A stretch of DNA of 64,000 nt from Edaphobacter bradus (lineage in GTDB: Bacteria > Acidobacteriota > Terriglobia > Terriglobales > Acidobacteriaceae): the NCBI RefSeq assembly GCF_025685645.1, contig NZ_JAGSYF010000005.1, positions 1 through 64,000 of the forward strand, written 5' to 3'. The number at the start of each line of letters is the position of its first letter. Position 1 is the first letter of the stretch. Of the stretch, positions 18,561 to 28,788 are shown piece after piece. Made by a program: the position numbers and the translations under genes. Below the pieces are notes generated by a model. The model made no database searches and was not told the DNA's origin. It was given only the letters and a program-made list of their open reading frames with translations.

Positions 18561-19868
18561 CTACTGCTTAATCAAAAACGACTTCACGATAATGTCGTTT
18601 GGCCCGCTTCCGGCAGGAAGCATCGTGAACAGTGTCGCTCCCAGCCTCCCCTGCGTCCGGATCACCGCCACGTCGCCGGAGTGCGCATCCGCCGCGAGCA
18701 GAAGGTGCTCATCTGCCGAAAAGGCCAGGGCGTCGGGCGCCGAGCCGGTATGGATGCTGTTTACAAGCCTTCCGTCATCGATGCTATACAGGCTGACCGA
18801 GTCGGCACCGAAGTTCGTCACCCAGAGCGCGCTGTTGTCCCTGCTCACGATCCCGCGGACCGGCTTGGTGCCGATCATGTACGTCCCGCCGACCTCGTTG
18901 GTCCAAGTCGAGATCTCAGAGATGCTGTCCGAACCGAAGTTGGAGACGAAGATCTCGCCGCCATCAGGCTTCATCGCCAGATGGACCGGCGCCGCTCCGA
19001 CATCGAGAAGGGCCAACATGTGATCGGTCATCAGCGATGGGTCCTGTTTTGCCGCCCATGAGTCCGGCACGGCTGCCAGGCTGATTGCCATGGCCTGATG
19101 TCCCCCCGAACACGCTACGAATGCCTTCGAGGAGTCCGGCAGGATCACAGCGTCTGTGGCTCCCGGACACCCCGGAAAGGCCGCGCGGAGCCGCAGAATC
19201 TGCTGCGGCGCCGCATCGTACGCCCCCACCGCAAAGACCGAGACGCTACCGCTTCCGCGATTAGTTACCACCAGCGAACGCCCGTCCGGCGCGATGCGCG
19301 CCAGTCCTGGCTGCTCCCCGGTACCGGCAATAGCTATCTCGCGCCGCCTCTCAAGGTCGATCACGCTGACGTTGTTCGAGCCTGAATTCGCGACATAGGC
19401 CCGGCGTCCGGCGCCATCCACACTGATGAAGTAGGGGTCACGATGCACGGGAATCGTCGCCGCGACTCGAATGCCTTCGGCATCCAGAACTGAGACCGTA
19501 CCCGATTTTGTATTGACGACATAGATCTCGTTGCGCTGCGGATTCACAGCCATGCCCGAGGGATTGTCCCCGACCCGCAGGGTGCGGTCCTGACGGAGGT
19601 TGACGAGATCCAGAACGCTGACAGTGTTCGACGCCCCATTGCTGACAAAGGCATACTCACGGTATCCCGCCGGTACATCGGGGAAGCTGTTACGACGGCA
19701 GCCTGAAATCAATAAGATAGCCGCCAGTGCCGTTAGAACTCGCAACTGGGGAAAGGATGGACGGAAGGTCAGCACTTTTGCGAGTCTATCGGCCGGAGAG
19801 GGCAGCGGCAAGTTCCTGAAAAAACTGCCCGCAACCGAAACAGGAGAAGAAAGCTGCAATTTTGCCAA
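18561..19868 (-). CDS. YncE-like beta-propeller lipoprotein
   Basis: 435 residues. A signal segment ends in ILLISGC, a lipobox, though the 50 residues before it suggest the true start may lie further in. After that come repeated 40-residue propeller blades of the pattern VSNxGSxxVSVID: FVSNGASNTVSVLD, VVNTKSGTVSVLD, VANSGSNNVSVID, VTNRGSGSVSV and VTNFGADSVSLYS. Such proteins occur in the periplasm or at the outer membrane. The ligand is unknown. It is convergent with the phosphatase gene, 15 bases away. Confidence 0.85.
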   Translation of the reverse strand: MAKLQLSSPVSVAGSFFRNLPLPSPADRLAKVLTFRPSFPQLRVLTALAAILLISGCRRNSFPDVPAGYREYAFVSNGASNTVSVLDLVNLRQDRTLRVGDNPSGMAVNPQRNEIYVVNTKSGTVSVLDAEGIRVAATIPVHRDPYFISVDGAGRRAYVANSGSNNVSVIDLERRREIAIAGTGEQPGLARIAPDGRSLVVTNRGSGSVSVFAVGAYDAAPQQILRLRAAFPGCPGATDAVILPDSSKAFVACSGGHQAMAISLAAVPDSWAAKQDPSLMTDHMLALLDVGAAPVHLAMKPDGGEIFVSNFGSDSISEISTWTNEVGGTYMIGTKPVRGIVSRDNSALWVTNFGADSVSLYSIDDGRLVNSIHTGSAPDALAFSADEHLLLAADAHSGDVAVIRTQGRLGATLFTMLPAGSGPNDIIVKSFLIKQ

Positions 19869-19968
19869 AAGAGATGCGAAACCTTTTCCATTCGTCCGTG
19901 TTCACGCAGATGGTGCGAAGAGTTGCCAGATGGGGAGCTCGAGCATCATCTGTAATTCCTTCTCGGAC

Positions 19969-20004
19969 AACGAAGCCGCTTCATGTGGCTTCGTTGATTT
20001 TTTT
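19969..20004 (+). terminator. Hairpin with T-tract downstream of ccmD
   Basis: AACGAAGCC (19969-19977) and GGCTTCGTT (19987-19995) form a nine-pair stem. A run of seven T's follows two bases later. In this orientation it is an intrinsic terminator for forward-strand transcription. No forward-strand gene is known here, and the ccm operon ends on the opposite strand at 20003. On that strand the stem is preceded, not followed, by a U-poor end, so it may be bidirectional at best. Confidence 0.5.
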
Positions 20005-20140
20005 AATTACGCTTTGTCTTCGTCCAGGACGAGGCGATCCAGGCCAGATACGCTCCCTGCGCAATCCACACGCCCGCGTAGACGAAGACCAGATGGCGAT
20101 GGCCCATGGAGCTGAAGTCGAAGAAAGTGTTCCAGGTCAT
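20003..20140 (-). CDS. ccmD: CcmD-like small heme-export protein
   Basis: 45 residues beginning MTWNTFFDFSSMGHRHLVFV. It has one membrane helix (about 17-37, VFVYAGVWIAQGAYLAWIA) and a basic tail (WTKTKRN), the CcmD pattern. CcmD is needed to release holo-CcmE from the CcmABC complex. The ATG overlaps the ccmC stop (ATGA), and the gene ends the operon. CcmD proteins vary strongly in sequence, so the call rests on size, topology and place. Confidence 0.85.
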   Translation of the reverse strand: MTWNTFFDFSSMGHRHLVFVYAGVWIAQGAYLAWIASSWTKTKRN

Positions 20141-20865
20141 TGCGAAATCTCCAGCGACGCCTCGATGGCGCGCAAGGCCTCTTCCTGCTCCGCGAGCTGC
20201 CTGCGGCGCTCAAGGGCGAAGCGGAAGACAAGGATGAAGACACCCCACATCGCCCAGCCGGCGAGGTTCCAGAGGACAGCAGGGTAGAAGCTGGGGTCGA
20301 GGCTGCCTCCGTCCCCGAAAACCGGAGCCGGATGCTGCGTGCGCCACCAGCGGATCGACATGAAGACGATGGGGACGTCGATCGCCGCGAAGACCGAGAG
20401 CACTGCGGCGAGAGTTCCCGTCTGACCGGCCATGGAGAAGCGGCGGACGAGAAGATAGCTGACGTAGAGCAGCCAGAGGAGGAGTTCTGATGTGAGCCGG
20501 GCATCCCAAGCCCACCAGATTCCCCAGGCGGGCTTGCCCCAGAGCATGCCGCTCGCGAGGCAGACTCCGACGTAGAGGACAGTCACTTCTGCGGAGGCGA
20601 CGGCGAGTGCATCGGCGGTGAGGGCCTTCAACGGATCGCGGCGCCGCCAGAAGAGAAAGGCGAGCGAAGCGAAGAAGTTTACGTAAGGGAAGACGAGGCC
20701 GAGGATGGCGTGAGGCAGATGGTAGTAGAAGATGCGCTGCACGTCGCCCATCGTCGCCTCGGTCGGGACGAGGAAGATGGCCTCGCGGAAGCCGACGACG
20801 AGAACCGCGACGGTTGCGAGGAACCACAACCAGGCGGCGTTGCGGAGAGCGGATGAGCGGGCCAC
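20137..20865 (-). CDS. ccmC: Heme exporter/handling protein CcmC
   Basis: 242 residues with six membrane helices. It carries the Trp-rich heme-handling motif GIWWAWDARLTSELLLW between helices, preceded by the conserved segment RIFYYHLPHA. CcmC transfers heme to CcmE at the periplasmic face of the inner membrane. The C-terminal tail is charged. It lies 64 bases after ccmB and shares an ATGA overlap with ccmD. Confidence 0.93.
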   Translation of the reverse strand: MARSSALRNAAWLWFLATVAVLVVGFREAIFLVPTEATMGDVQRIFYYHLPHAILGLVFPYVNFFASLAFLFWRRRDPLKALTADALAVASAEVTVLYVGVCLASGMLWGKPAWGIWWAWDARLTSELLLWLLYVSYLLVRRFSMAGQTGTLAAVLSVFAAIDVPIVFMSIRWWRTQHPAPVFGDGGSLDPSFYPAVLWNLAGWAMWGVFILVFRFALERRRQLAEQEEALRAIEASLEISQ

Positions 20866-20929
20866 GATGGGTCTATTTTAGCGCGAAAGCCGACGTTTTG
20901 CGTTTTATGGTCAAGCCGTCGAGTGGTCG

Positions 20930-21619
20930 TTATTCGGCGTTGAGAACGGTCTCGAAGAGCAGGATGCAGACGGTGGTGTAAATGACGTCGTATCCGGCCA
21001 GTTGGGTGATCCAGGTCCGGATGTAGATCGGGTCGAGTTCTGCGGTGATGACGCCGGTTGTGGCCTGCACCATCATCAGGATTGCGGGCAGCGAGATAGG
21101 CAGCAGGATGAGAGGTAGCAGGAGCTCGCGGTTGCGGGCGCGCAGGCCGAGCGCGGCGAAGAAGGTTCCGTTGACCACCAATGCCCACGTGCCGAGCGGC
21201 AGAATGATAGCGAGAAGCCACGCGTTGCCGAGGACGTGGAGGTTGAAGAAGACGATGAAGATGGGCGCCAGAACCGCTTCGACGATGAGGACGAAGAACA
21301 TGTTCGCGAGCGCCTTGCCGAGGAAGAGGGCAGAGGCGGCAGAGGGCGCCATGCGCTGGGCCTCGAGGACCTGATTGCGCTGCTCGCGCGTCCACGACTG
21401 GTTGAGGGCTGTAATGGAGGCGAAGAGCAGGCCCACCCAGAGGATTCCTCCGGAGATCTGGCGCGTCGTCGTCGGATAGCCCGCGGGATCGAAGGCGATG
21501 GAGAAGACGACGACGACCAGCAGCACGAAGAAGAGCATGCCGTTGACGGAGTCGCGCGAACGCCATTCGAGACGGAGGTCTTTGCGCAGGTGCTGGAGGA
21601 TCTGCGAGAGGTACTTCAT
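20930..21619 (-). CDS. ccmB: Heme ABC exporter permease CcmB
   Basis: 229 residues with about six membrane helices. It starts MKYLSQILQHLRKDLRLEWR, a typical CcmB amphipathic N-terminus, and contains GGILWVGLLFASITALNQSW. It pairs with CcmA as the membrane part of the CcmAB transporter that powers holo-CcmE release. Its ATG overlaps the stop of the inserted ybaK gene (ATGA). Confidence 0.92.
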   Translation of the reverse strand: MKYLSQILQHLRKDLRLEWRSRDSVNGMLFFVLLVVVVFSIAFDPAGYPTTTRQISGGILWVGLLFASITALNQSWTREQRNQVLEAQRMAPSAASALFLGKALANMFFVLIVEAVLAPIFIVFFNLHVLGNAWLLAIILPLGTWALVVNGTFFAALGLRARNRELLLPLILLPISLPAILMMVQATTGVITAELDPIYIRTWITQLAGYDVIYTTVCILLFETVLNAE

Positions 21620-22116
21620 TCGTGCACCGCAGCTTTGGTAAGGTCGGCGAGCGTGGCCTCGGCGGCGCGGAGATAGTCTGCGGGGCTGAGAATGAGCTGG
21701 AGGCCGCGAAGGCCGGCGGAGACGCTGATGACGTCGAAGAGTTCAATGGTCTCGTCGGCGAAGGCAGGGAAGGGCTTGCGCGCCCCCATGACTGTGACTC
21801 CACCGCGGACGTAGCCGGTGAGCGGTTCGACGTCTTTGAGTGATGCCAGTTCGATTTTTTTTACTCCGGCTGCTTTGGCGAGTTTCTTCAGATCGAGCTC
21901 GGCGTCGCCGGGGATGACAGCGAACAGGTGCGCGCCATCGTTGGTCTGGGTGAGCAGGGTCTTGAAGACCTGCTCGGGAGGGAGGCCGATCTTGCGGGCG
22001 ACGGAGATGGCGGTCAGGTCTTCTGGATCAACCTCGTAGACGCGTAGTTCGTAGGTGATTTTGAGGGAGTCAAGGAGGCGCGCGGCGTTGGTCTTAGCTG
22101 GTGCAGATGCCTTCAT
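21616..22116 (-). CDS. ybaK: Cys-tRNA(Pro)/(Cys) deacylase, YbaK/EbsC type
   Basis: 166 residues starting MKASAPAKTNAARLLDSL. It has the YbaK fold with IGLPPEQVFKTLLTQTNDG, AVIPGDAELDLKKLAKAAG and the C-terminal GLRGLQLILSPADYL. YbaK clears Cys wrongly charged onto tRNA-Pro in the cytosol. The start and stop codons overlap the neighbouring ccmA and ccmB by four bases each (ATGA), so it is embedded in the heme-export operon. I see no known mechanistic reason for this position. Confidence 0.92.
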   Translation of the reverse strand: MKASAPAKTNAARLLDSLKITYELRVYEVDPEDLTAISVARKIGLPPEQVFKTLLTQTNDGAHLFAVIPGDAELDLKKLAKAAGVKKIELASLKDVEPLTGYVRGGVTVMGARKPFPAFADETIELFDVISVSAGLRGLQLILSPADYLRAAEATLADLTKAAVHE

Positions 22117-22835
22117 GCGGCGGTCTCGGCTATCTCGACGATCTGACCCTGGCGCATGGTGAGAGTTCGGTCGGCGAGTGGCTCGGCGAGCGTCGCCTGG
22201 TGGGTGGTGAGGATGATGGTGCGTTGGCCTCCGCCGGCGACGGGCCAGGTGCGGAAGTCGGCGAGGAGCTCGACCATGTGTTTTGCGCTGGCGGCGTCGA
22301 GGTTGGAGAAGGGCTCGTCGAGGAGGAGAAGCTCGGGATCGGTCTGGAGGACTCGTGCGAGAGAGGCGCGCTGGCGCATGCCCTGCGAGTATTGGCCTAC
22401 GGGACGACGCAGCGAAGGATCGAGGCCGACGGCGCGGAGGGCCATCTCGGGCGAGCCGACGCAGGCGCAACTGTTGCCTCGATGCAGGGAGGCGAAGTAG
22501 GTGAGGTTCTCCATGGCAGTGAGTTCGTCGTAGAGCATGGGCGCGTGGCTCATGTAGGCGATACGGCGGCGCTGGCTGCGCGGCGTTTCGCCGAAGACAG
22601 TCGCAGTGCCGCGCGTAGGTGCGATGAGCCCGGCGATGATGCGCAGGAGAGTCGATTTGCCCGCGCCGTTTTCGCCGAGGATGACGGTGCACGATCCCGG
22701 CGCGACGCAGGCGGTGACGTTACGCAGCGCGGCGAAGGTGCCATAGATCTTGGAGACGGATTCGACAGAGACGCAGATGGGCTGTGCAGCGGTGAAGGAG
22801 GCACTGCTGCGAGTTGTTGCTTCCGTCTGCATCAT
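22113..22835 (-). CDS. ccmA: Heme exporter ATP-binding protein CcmA
   Basis: About 240 residues from MMQTEATTRSSASF. The frame continues upstream without homology. Walker A is LGENGAGKST, the signature is YSQGMRQRASLARVL, and Walker B is LLLLDEPFSNLD. The ABC is small and single, as expected for CcmA. It couples ATP hydrolysis to the release of heme-loaded CcmE. It lies 31 bases after ccmE. Confidence 0.9.
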   Translation of the reverse strand: MMQTEATTRSSASFTAAQPICVSVESVSKIYGTFAALRNVTACVAPGSCTVILGENGAGKSTLLRIIAGLIAPTRGTATVFGETPRSQRRRIAYMSHAPMLYDELTAMENLTYFASLHRGNSCACVGSPEMALRAVGLDPSLRRPVGQYSQGMRQRASLARVLQTDPELLLLDEPFSNLDAASAKHMVELLADFRTWPVAGGGQRTIILTTHQATLAEPLADRTLTMRQGQIVEIAETAA

Positions 22836-22866
22836 GGTCGTCCGTTTGTGGCGCGGCGGATTTATT

Positions 22867-23322
22867 TTATCGGGCTGCGGGCAGCGCTGTTGCCGCTGTC
22901 GTCGTCGCGGGCTGCTGATTCGGCACGGGTGCGTACTTGGAGGCGCACTTGGCCTGGATCTCAGTGGCGTGGAAGACTCCGTCGCGGCCGAAGGTTCCGA
23001 CGGCGAGGGCCTGTGCGTCGTCCTTGAAGGTGTCGGGCGGCGGCTCGGTGCCCTGATAGCTGACCTGAAGATGGTGACCCTGCTCGAGAAGATCAAAGGT
23101 CGCGTTGGTTCCTACGCGGTGGATGCTGCCGGGAGCTACGTTGCCTGCTACGCGAAGGTGCCGGACGTAGGCTTTGTTCCCCATGCCCTGAAGCTCACTG
23201 ATGGTGACGTAGTAGCTCTTGTTGTCGCGGACGCCGGTGTAGGCCAGATAGCCGACCGTGGCGAGGATGAGGATAGTGGCGGCGATGATCTTGAGCGAGT
23301 TCTTCGGATCGGCGTTCGACAT
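22867..23322 (-). CDS. ccmE: Heme chaperone CcmE, Cys (CXXXY) variant
   Basis: About 151 residues from MSNADPKNSLKII. An earlier ATG at 23340 is possible. A single N-terminal membrane anchor (IIAATILILATVGYLAYTGV) precedes a periplasmic OB-fold. The heme-attaching motif reads KCASKYAP, which is C-x-x-x-Y in place of the usual H-x-x-x-Y. Cys-type CcmE proteins are known from archaea and some bacteria that lack CcmH. No ccmH, ccmG or ccmF is in this operon. Confidence 0.92.
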   Translation of the reverse strand: MSNADPKNSLKIIAATILILATVGYLAYTGVRDNKSYYVTISELQGMGNKAYVRHLRVAGNVAPGSIHRVGTNATFDLLEQGHHLQVSYQGTEPPPDTFKDDAQALAVGTFGRDGVFHATEIQAKCASKYAPVPNQQPATTTAATALPAAR

Positions 23323-23751
23323 GGGCGTTTCCAACGTCAAGTGTAATGCGTTTGGTTGGAGTTTGACAGGAGGGGCACCCCCTCCCCCGGGGGATTTTAT
23401 GTAAAGTATTCATTGCATTGGATTTAGGTTTGGACTTATTATGTAAAATATTCCATCTAAAGGGTTTAATTGCCAAAATATTCAAAAGAAATGAGTTATG
23501 GGTGAAAAGGAAAGCCCCGGTTGCGCCGGGGCTCTCCTTCTTTGTGTGTCTGGTTTTATTTTAGCGGATTGAGGGAAACTACTCTGCCACTAGGAAGTGG
23601 TTTATTTTTATGGGGTTGACTGGTTTGGGGGCTTGACAGGATTTTCTGTGGAAATCGGACAGCCGACCAGACGAAGATTTCGATACGGCTTAGGCCCCGA
23701 TAGCCTGTCGGGATGCTCCGTGACGACGCCGCCACCACTGATTGCCGGGAG
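23323..23751. other. AT-rich intergenic region upstream of ccm operon
   Basis: About 430 bases. The stretch 23395-23500 is strongly AT-rich compared with the surroundings and contains two near-repeats of ttatgtaaarta. On the reverse strand, TTGGCA with AATATT about 18 bases on is a possible promoter for ccmE. A GC-rich patch (ccccctcccccggggga) lies between it and the gene. A hairpin at 23513-23533 is listed separately. No gene is seen. Confidence 0.45.
23513..23533. terminator. Intrinsic terminator-like hairpin
   Basis: AGCCCCGG, loop ttgcg, CCGGGGCT: an eight-pair GC stem. On the reverse strand it is followed by TTTCCTTTTC, fitting termination of the reverse-strand gene at 23752-24555. On the forward strand CTCCTTCTTTG follows, so it may work both ways. 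Confidence 0.65.
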
Positions 23752-24555
23752 TTAGTTCCTGCGCATAGCCATCGACACATCCTGCCGTAGGGTGAAATCA
23801 AGCAGGGTCTCACTCGGCACCTTCACTTGGTCTCCCTTTGTGATTATCTCCGACCCAGCACCCGCCGCCGCACCAGCGCCCGCCCCGATCGCTGCACCCT
23901 GGCCGCCGCCAGCGACGGCGCCGATGATCGATCCGAGAGCTGCTCCGCCGATGGTTCTCTTTGCAGTGCTCGCCCCGCGCGACTTGCCGGTCACTTCATA
24001 TTCTCCCGTCACAACCGGTACTGTCAGCCCGTTCACGACAATTCCCGTGAGCTCCAACCGCAGCTGCGATCTACCGGTAAACGTCCCTGATTCTCTCGAC
24101 TCCGCCAGCCGGCCATATACGTCGGCCCCCTTAGGGACTACAACCTTACCGTCGGCCATCAGCGGTTCTTCGAGCGAAGCCTTGAATCGATCCCCAATCT
24201 GGTTCTTCGTGGAATCGATGGCATCGATGGTACGTACTGAAATCTGCGTTCCTGCCGGGATAGTGATGTACGCCGGTGTCGCCAGTGGCTTGGGTTCGTC
24301 GGGAAGCGAGCTCTTCGGCTCGGCCGGCATGTCACTCGCGCCCCTTTCGGAATCAAACCTGAGCAAAGTAATGTCAGCGAGGTTGTACTTCTGCACCGAT
24401 GAGCCTACCTGGAAGCTGATCTCATTCTCCGTGCCACCTAAGAACTTGCCCTTAATCAGGCTTCCATTCTTCAGCTCTAAAGAATCGGCCCACGCAATCG
24501 AGGCCCACAAGCACAGCGCTATGACTGATCTGCAATTTCGCTTAAACTTCATCAT
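23752..24555 (-). CDS. Secreted glycine-zipper protein, function unknown
   Basis: About 267 residues. The ATG at 24555 is preferred because AGGAG lies five bases before it. A signal peptide ends near WASIAWA. An N-terminal segment LKNGSLIKGKFLGG resembles an Sm-like strand pair. A TrbI/VirB10-like beta domain follows (ITIPAGTQISVRTIDAIDS, VVPKGADVYGRLAES). A glycine zipper comes next (GGAALGSIIGAVAGGGQGAA), which may insert into or associate with a membrane. I do not know a function. Similar proteins are common in acidobacterial genomes. Confidence 0.7.
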   Translation of the reverse strand: MMKFKRNCRSVIALCLWASIAWADSLELKNGSLIKGKFLGGTENEISFQVGSSVQKYNLADITLLRFDSERGASDMPAEPKSSLPDEPKPLATPAYITIPAGTQISVRTIDAIDSTKNQIGDRFKASLEEPLMADGKVVVPKGADVYGRLAESRESGTFTGRSQLRLELTGIVVNGLTVPVVTGEYEVTGKSRGASTAKRTIGGAALGSIIGAVAGGGQGAAIGAGAGAAAGAGSEIITKGDQVKVPSETLLDFTLRQDVSMAMRRN

Positions 24556-24659
24556 CGCCACTCCTTTGCAACGTTCATGCTTACTTCCATCGGTTTGGGT
24601 CGATGCCTGGCATTGAGCAAGATTCCTGGTATCTGCTGCACTAACTTTCTGAAGCTGCT

Positions 24660-25172
24660 CTAAGGTTGTACCAAAGGAACCTGTGAGGCCAGCTGCACGT
24701 CAATCAGCGCGACCAGCCGCCGGTCCATCTGGAAAAATAGAGCGGTTTTCTTGCCGGATATCACCTTACCAAATATCGGCATGTACTTGAGACGCAGCTG
24801 CGCTGCTGCCTGATCGACTTCAATCGCCTTGCGCATAAGACTGGTGGCCTGATCGTCGGTGAGCGTGTTGTAGCTGGCAGCATATTCCTTGAGAGCCGCA
24901 TACTTCGCGTCGTTAATCTTGACCAATTCTGCGGTGTACTGATCGTAGAGGGGCCAGAATTTCTCCGCCTCGTTGTCAGTGAGTTGGAGATTGGCAGCGA
25001 TGATTTGTTTTTTCTGGGAGCGAATGTCCTTCCTGAGTAAGTCGATATCCTGGTCCGTCGTGCTCTGAGCGGAGTTGCCCGAGGGCGTTTGCGACGAATT
25101 TTGACCGAGCGAGCTGGTGGTCAAAATCACAATTGTTGCCATGCTGATCGATAGAAGACTCTTGCTGATCAC
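24660..25172 (-). CDS. Secreted helical protein, Spy/CpxP-like
   Basis: 170 residues with a signal peptide (MISKSLLSISMATIVILTTS ending SLG). A mainly helical body contains LQLTDNEAEKFWPLYDQYTA, then LTDDQATSLMRKAIEVDQ. The spacing of LT-x-x-(Q/E) helices recalls periplasmic Spy/CpxP-type chaperone-like proteins. The match is loose and based on pattern only. It lies 104 bases upstream of the glycine-zipper gene in the same direction. Confidence 0.55.
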   Translation of the reverse strand: MISKSLLSISMATIVILTTSSLGQNSSQTPSGNSAQSTTDQDIDLLRKDIRSQKKQIIAANLQLTDNEAEKFWPLYDQYTAELVKINDAKYAALKEYAASYNTLTDDQATSLMRKAIEVDQAAAQLRLKYMPIFGKVISGKKTALFFQMDRRLVALIDVQLASQVPLVQP

Positions 25173-25406
25173 AGAACTCTCCTCCTCTGTCGGGCAAATT
25201 CAAGTGGAATGGCGATCGCAGCGGGGGGCCGGTGAATTGAAACGGTAGAGAAAGTCATGTGAGCGCGGGTGCCTGCTAAGCCGCAAACGTGCCAGCAGGA
25301 ATTTCCTCCTCTCACTCAACGTCCATGAAAACGTTGGATGCCAAACGCGGGGAACTGTCACACCGACAGCGTGAACTTTCGTACGAAATGAGCCGATCCG
25401 GAGGCA

Positions 25407-25446
25407 GCAAAAAGGAGAGGCAGCCACGGGGGCTGCCTCTCCTTCG
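25407..25446 (-). terminator. ftsH intrinsic terminator
   Basis: On the reverse strand AAGGAGAGGCAGCC (25431-25444 complement) pairs with GGCTGCCTCTCCTT. The 14-pair stem is followed by TTTTTGC. It lies 20 bases after the ftsH stop codon. Confidence 0.85.
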
Positions 25447-25463
25447 ATGCTGGGTTGAAAGGT

Positions 25464-27383
<1,920 letters not shown>

Positions 27384-27638
27384 GCCTATTTCCTCATTTT
27401 TCTGGCCCCAGCCGCCGAGTGCTCTGTTTGGCGATTGTAGGGCCCCGGCCCACCGGAGCCTCCGGAGAGCCTACTTCATTAGACGATAGCGATAAAGGAA
27501 ACGTTCCGGGAATACCGACGGTGATGCCCGGCATCTCGGAAACGGTCCTACCCCGTCAGGTAATAAGATTCTACTCTTTTGCCGGAAGATGCAGGGGGGC
27601 ATTCGATGGGCATCGCTGCAACTAAGGGGTGAGGGGAC

Positions 27639-28730
27639 TTATTCGGGATTCGCGGACTGCTTCTCGCGGTAGAGACGGATTTCGCGTGGGGAGCGGTCGG
27701 CGCGGAGGCCGTTGGCGAGGTGCAGGGAGGCCCCGGTGCGGGCGGCGACGGTGGGGAGGGTGAGAAATCCACAGAGGGCGAGGAGGCGTGAGGTCTCGTC
27801 GAAGCTGAGACGAGAGCCCAACTGACGGGCGGCGGCGCGGAGGATGCGGCGGCGGAGTGCGGGGTCGAGCGGGCGGAGGCGCTCGATCTCGATGGAGAGG
27901 GAGGAGTGGCCAGGAGCGGTGGAGACGCTGCGGCCTCCTCCGCGGACGGGCTTGCCGGGGAGGAGGAGCTGAGGGAGGACGCGCGAGAGCTCGGCCTGCC
28001 AGCGGGACTCCTCTTCGCGGGCGAGCTCGGCGAGGTTGGCGAGGGTCTGGTCGATGGAGGGGTTGAAGGTGCGGAGCTGGGGGAGGAGTTCGTGGCGGAC
28101 GCGGTTGCGGGTGTAGGTGGTGTCGGCGTTGGTGGAGTCGTCGCGCCAGGGCTGATTGAGGGCGTGGAGGTAAGCTTCGATCTCGGTGCGGCGGGTCTGG
28201 AGGAGGGGGCGGAGGATCTTGCCGGGGCGTTGATTGGGGGTGTTGATGTGGATGATGGGGTGGATGGCGGCGAGGCCCTCGGTCCATGCACCGCGGAGGA
28301 GCTTGAGGAGGACGGTCTCGGCCTGGTCGTCGAGGGTGTGGGCGGTGAGGATGGTGTCGGCGTGGCCGGAGGCGATGAGGGAGCGGAAGAAGTCGTAGCG
28401 GACGGTGCGGGCGGCCTCTTCGAGGGTCTCGCGGGCCTGGGAGGCGCGGGCGGGGATGTCGGCGCGGTGGATGTGGAGTGGGATGTCGAACTGAATGCAG
28501 AGGTCTTCGACGAAGGCGAGGTCGGCGTCGGACTCGGTGTCGGGGCGGATGCCGTGGTGGACGTGCGCGGCAGAGAGGCCTACGCCGAGGGATTCGCGGG
28601 GCGCGGTGTTGGCGGCGTGGATGGCTAGCAGGAGGGCGACGGAGTCGGCTCCGCCGGAGATGGCGACGCAGAGGCGATCGCCGGGGTGGATGTGGTCGCG
28701 GTTGAAGGCGAGTGTGGGCTGAGATGGCAT
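27639..28730 (-). CDS. tilS: tRNA(Ile)-lysidine synthetase TilS
   Basis: 363 residues. The PP-loop SGGADSVALLLAI is near residues 25-37. HVHHGIRPDTESDADLAFVE and LTAHTLDDQAETVLLKLLRG follow, as in all TilS proteins. It converts C34 of tRNA-Ile2 (CAU) to lysidine, which is essential for AUA decoding. It is shorter than the E. coli enzyme (432 residues) and appears to have a reduced C-terminal region. The coding sequence is extremely GC-rich. Confidence 0.92.
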   Translation of the reverse strand: MPSQPTLAFNRDHIHPGDRLCVAISGGADSVALLLAIHAANTAPRESLGVGLSAAHVHHGIRPDTESDADLAFVEDLCIQFDIPLHIHRADIPARASQARETLEEAARTVRYDFFRSLIASGHADTILTAHTLDDQAETVLLKLLRGAWTEGLAAIHPIIHINTPNQRPGKILRPLLQTRRTEIEAYLHALNQPWRDDSTNADTTYTRNRVRHELLPQLRTFNPSIDQTLANLAELAREEESRWQAELSRVLPQLLLPGKPVRGGGRSVSTAPGHSSLSIEIERLRPLDPALRRRILRAAARQLGSRLSFDETSRLLALCGFLTLPTVAARTGASLHLANGLRADRSPREIRLYREKQSANPE

Positions 28731-28788
28731 CGAGATTCCATCTTAGCGGCGGAGCGTCGCGTTGTGTCGGCTTGGGCGCAGCCCCGGC

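Noticed and set aside
23556..23813. An 85-codon reverse frame downstream of the glycine-zipper gene
   Set aside because: It overlaps the end of that gene and its translation lacks any domain, signal or coding-like character.
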